Source of the DNA: CAYVTZ01 sp964454685
GTDB lineage: Bacteria; Bacillota; Clostridia; Christensenellales; Christensenellaceae
DNA length: 15,842 nt
Assembly: GCA_964454685.1 (NCBI GenBank)
Contig: CAYVTZ010000056.1
Coordinates: forward strand, 1 to 15,842
Reading direction: 5' to 3'
Positions 14,935 through 15,842 of this stretch are shown in pieces (position 1 is the first letter of the stretch; every line of letters begins with the position of its first letter). The notes beneath the pieces were generated by a model. That model saw nothing but the letters and a program-made list of their open reading frames with translations. It did not search any database and was not told where the DNA came from. The translations under genes were made by a program, and so were the position numbers.

Positions 14935-15408
14935 GTGGGTGGCAATGGAAAGTTTGAAGTAAGCGGTGTTGGCTATGACCGCGAAGCAAAAGAGAATCTA
15001 AAAACTGCGCAAAATTATTTCAAGGCAAATAAAAAGCAGATAAGTGGTTCTATTAGCATTGATACCAACAACTTTCTGATGCATATTGCCGATTGTCAGG
15101 GGGTTGGTAAAACTTCAGAATTGGCGCTTTGTGCTTATGTGGCACTATGCGGCGCTTCTCTTCGAAAGCCTATTCAGTCGCAGATGTGTGTACTGGGAAA
15201 TATGAGTATTGGCGGCACAATCAGCAAAGTTGAGGAACTTGCCAGCACCTTGCAAGTCTGCTTTGATGCTGGTGCAAAGAAGCTGCTGTTGCCAATGTCG
15301 TCAGCAGCAGATATTGCAACCGTTCCGGCAGACTTATTTGCTAAATTTCAGACTTCTTTTTATACTAGCCCAGAGGACGCAGTCTTTAAAGCATTGGGAA
15401 TAGAATAA
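14935..15408 (+). pseudogene. brxL: BrxL C-terminal Lon-like part, continuing after the in-frame stop
   Basis: This 157-residue frame from GTG 14935 is in phase with the fragment before it and is the C-terminal domain of the same protein: SGVGYDREAKENLKTAQNYF, then VLGNMSIGGTISKVEELAST and DAGAKKLLLPMSSAADI, ending FKALGIE as BrxL does. The domain resembles the Lon protease fold. GTG 14935 has no convincing ribosome site, so independent translation is doubtful. With the preceding fragment the preserved length is about 580 residues against roughly 680 in intact relatives (recalled). If the stop at 14914-14916 were a sequencing error, only the 5' truncation would remain. Confidence 0.8.
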
Positions 15409-15424
15409 ATTTTAGGGGTACGCA

Positions 15425-15616
15425 ATGTTAATTTCCAACAAAATCAAATGCAAAAAATGCGGCGACATCATCGAAAGCAAAGCGGTGTATGATTTGAGAT
15501 ACTGCCAGTGCAAGAGCGTAGCAGTTGACGGTGGAAAAGAATATTTACGGCGTATTGGCAATCGTGAAGATTGGGAAGAATTGTCGGAATTTCAAAATAT
15601 GGAAAATAACTGCTAA
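15425..15616 (+). CDS. Small Cys-rich (zinc-ribbon-like) protein of unknown function
   Basis: This 63-residue protein starts at ATG 15425 after AGGGG (about 15414-15418), 16 bases after the brxL remnant. It has KCKKCGDIIESKAVYDLRYC followed by QCKSVAVDGG, giving C-x2-C and C-x-C pairs suited to one metal ion, then KEYLRRIGNREDWEEL. Short proteins of this type are widespread in Bacillota, often next to defence or mobile genes, and are annotated only as domains of unknown function; the comparison is from memory. It may be a hitch-hiker of the brxL-containing segment. Confidence 0.75.
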   Translation: MLISNKIKCKKCGDIIESKAVYDLRYCQCKSVAVDGGKEYLRRIGNREDWEELSEFQNMENNC

Positions 15617-15643
15617 GTTCTCTGTGCTGTCTTACCAAGCACT

Positions 15644-15663
15644 GAATTTGGATATCCAAATTC
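15644..15663. promoter_or_regulatory. 20-bp perfect palindrome
   Basis: GAATTTGGAT at 15644-15653 is followed immediately by its exact reverse complement, ATCCAAATTC, at 15654-15663. The loop-free symmetry is more typical of a dimeric protein binding site than of an RNA hairpin. No promoter is obvious beside it and the binding protein is unknown. Confidence 0.5.
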
Positions 15664-15717
15664 GGACATGTAAAGGATTGCATCCCTTAAACCCTGCTAC
15701 TTACTCGCCGAAATAGA

Positions 15718-15751
15718 AAACCTATGCCGTTCAGATTTGCGGCATGGGTTT
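15718..15751 (-). terminator. 12-bp hairpin, terminator-like on the minus strand
   Basis: AAACCTATGCCG (15718-15729) pairs with CGGCATGGGTTT (15740-15751), with one G-T wobble and a 10-base loop. On the minus strand the stem is followed by TTTTCTATTT, which suits a Rho-independent terminator for a gene converging from beyond the right edge. On the plus strand the T-run is only three bases. It could act weakly for the small gene at 15425. Confidence 0.5.
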
Positions 15752-15790
15752 ATGAAATGCGGTGCGGAATCACTTATTCCTTTTTCATGT

Positions 15791-15816
15791 GAGACCGTTT
15801 CAAAAATTGTGTAAAC
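15791..15816. mobile_element. Possible insertion-sequence terminal repeat (IS256-like), partial
   Basis: GAGACCGTTTCAAAAATTGT followed by GTAAAC resembles, from memory, terminal inverted repeats of IS256-family elements in Clostridia. No transposase or second inverted repeat is in the window, so the element, if real, continues to the right. The call is tentative. Confidence 0.25.
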
Positions 15817-15842
15817 CTCCAAAGGGATGTAGAATAGAGAAC

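Noticed and set aside
13555..15616. A complete BREX phage-defence system
   Set aside because: Only a broken brxL relative is present; no brxA, brxB, brxC, pglX or pglZ gene is in the window.
15525..15716. Open frame overlapping the small Cys-rich gene
   Set aside because: It overlaps most of the better-supported gene in another frame, spans the palindrome, and has no ribosome site or recognisable motif.

Overview
The window looks like a chromosomal segment of an anaerobic Bacillota (Clostridia-like) bacterium, possibly from a draft or metagenome assembly. This is inferred from the strong AGGAGG-type ribosome sites, the moderate GC content, the Nif11-leader peptide genes with NHLM-type transporters, and a BREX brxL relative. 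There is one run of 100 N.

About 450-13550 is a single-strand RiPP (ribosomally made, post-translationally modified peptide) gene cluster. Four Nif11-like precursor genes (458-1828) come first. Two hairpins follow, the second terminator-like. Then come the export genes: a very short HlyD-like adaptor, an ABC exporter with a C39 peptidase domain that should cut leaders at the double-glycine site, and a second NHLM-type ABC protein. Next are the modification genes: a full-length YcaO protein of the E. coli YcaO architecture and a radical SAM/SPASM enzyme. At least one or two further precursor genes (10284-11030, interrupted by the assembly gap) and a fused core remnant (11021-11110) follow. A second, different radical SAM/SPASM enzyme and an aminoglycoside-phosphotransferase-like kinase end the cluster. 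Start/stop overlaps or tiny gaps between most downstream genes suggest co-transcription.

Intact precursors other than the first share a 67-residue leader ending in VSGG, then a 19-27 residue core beginning x-C-x-G-H-C-G-x-T-C-E. The proposed logic: the YcaO and two radical SAM enzymes modify this Cys-rich core, the kinase modifies the peptide or gives self-protection, and the C39 exporter removes the leader and secretes the product. There is no ThiF/E1 partner, azoline dehydrogenase, TfuA, or lanthipeptide enzyme in view, so the chemistry cannot be assigned by analogy to standard LAP, thioamide or lanthipeptide clusters.

From about 13560 the sequence changes character: a 5'-truncated, nonsense-interrupted brxL (BREX Lon-like AAA+ protein), a small Cys-rich protein gene, a 20-bp perfect palindrome, a hairpin and a possible insertion-sequence end. 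This looks like a decayed defence or mobile segment abutting the RiPP cluster.
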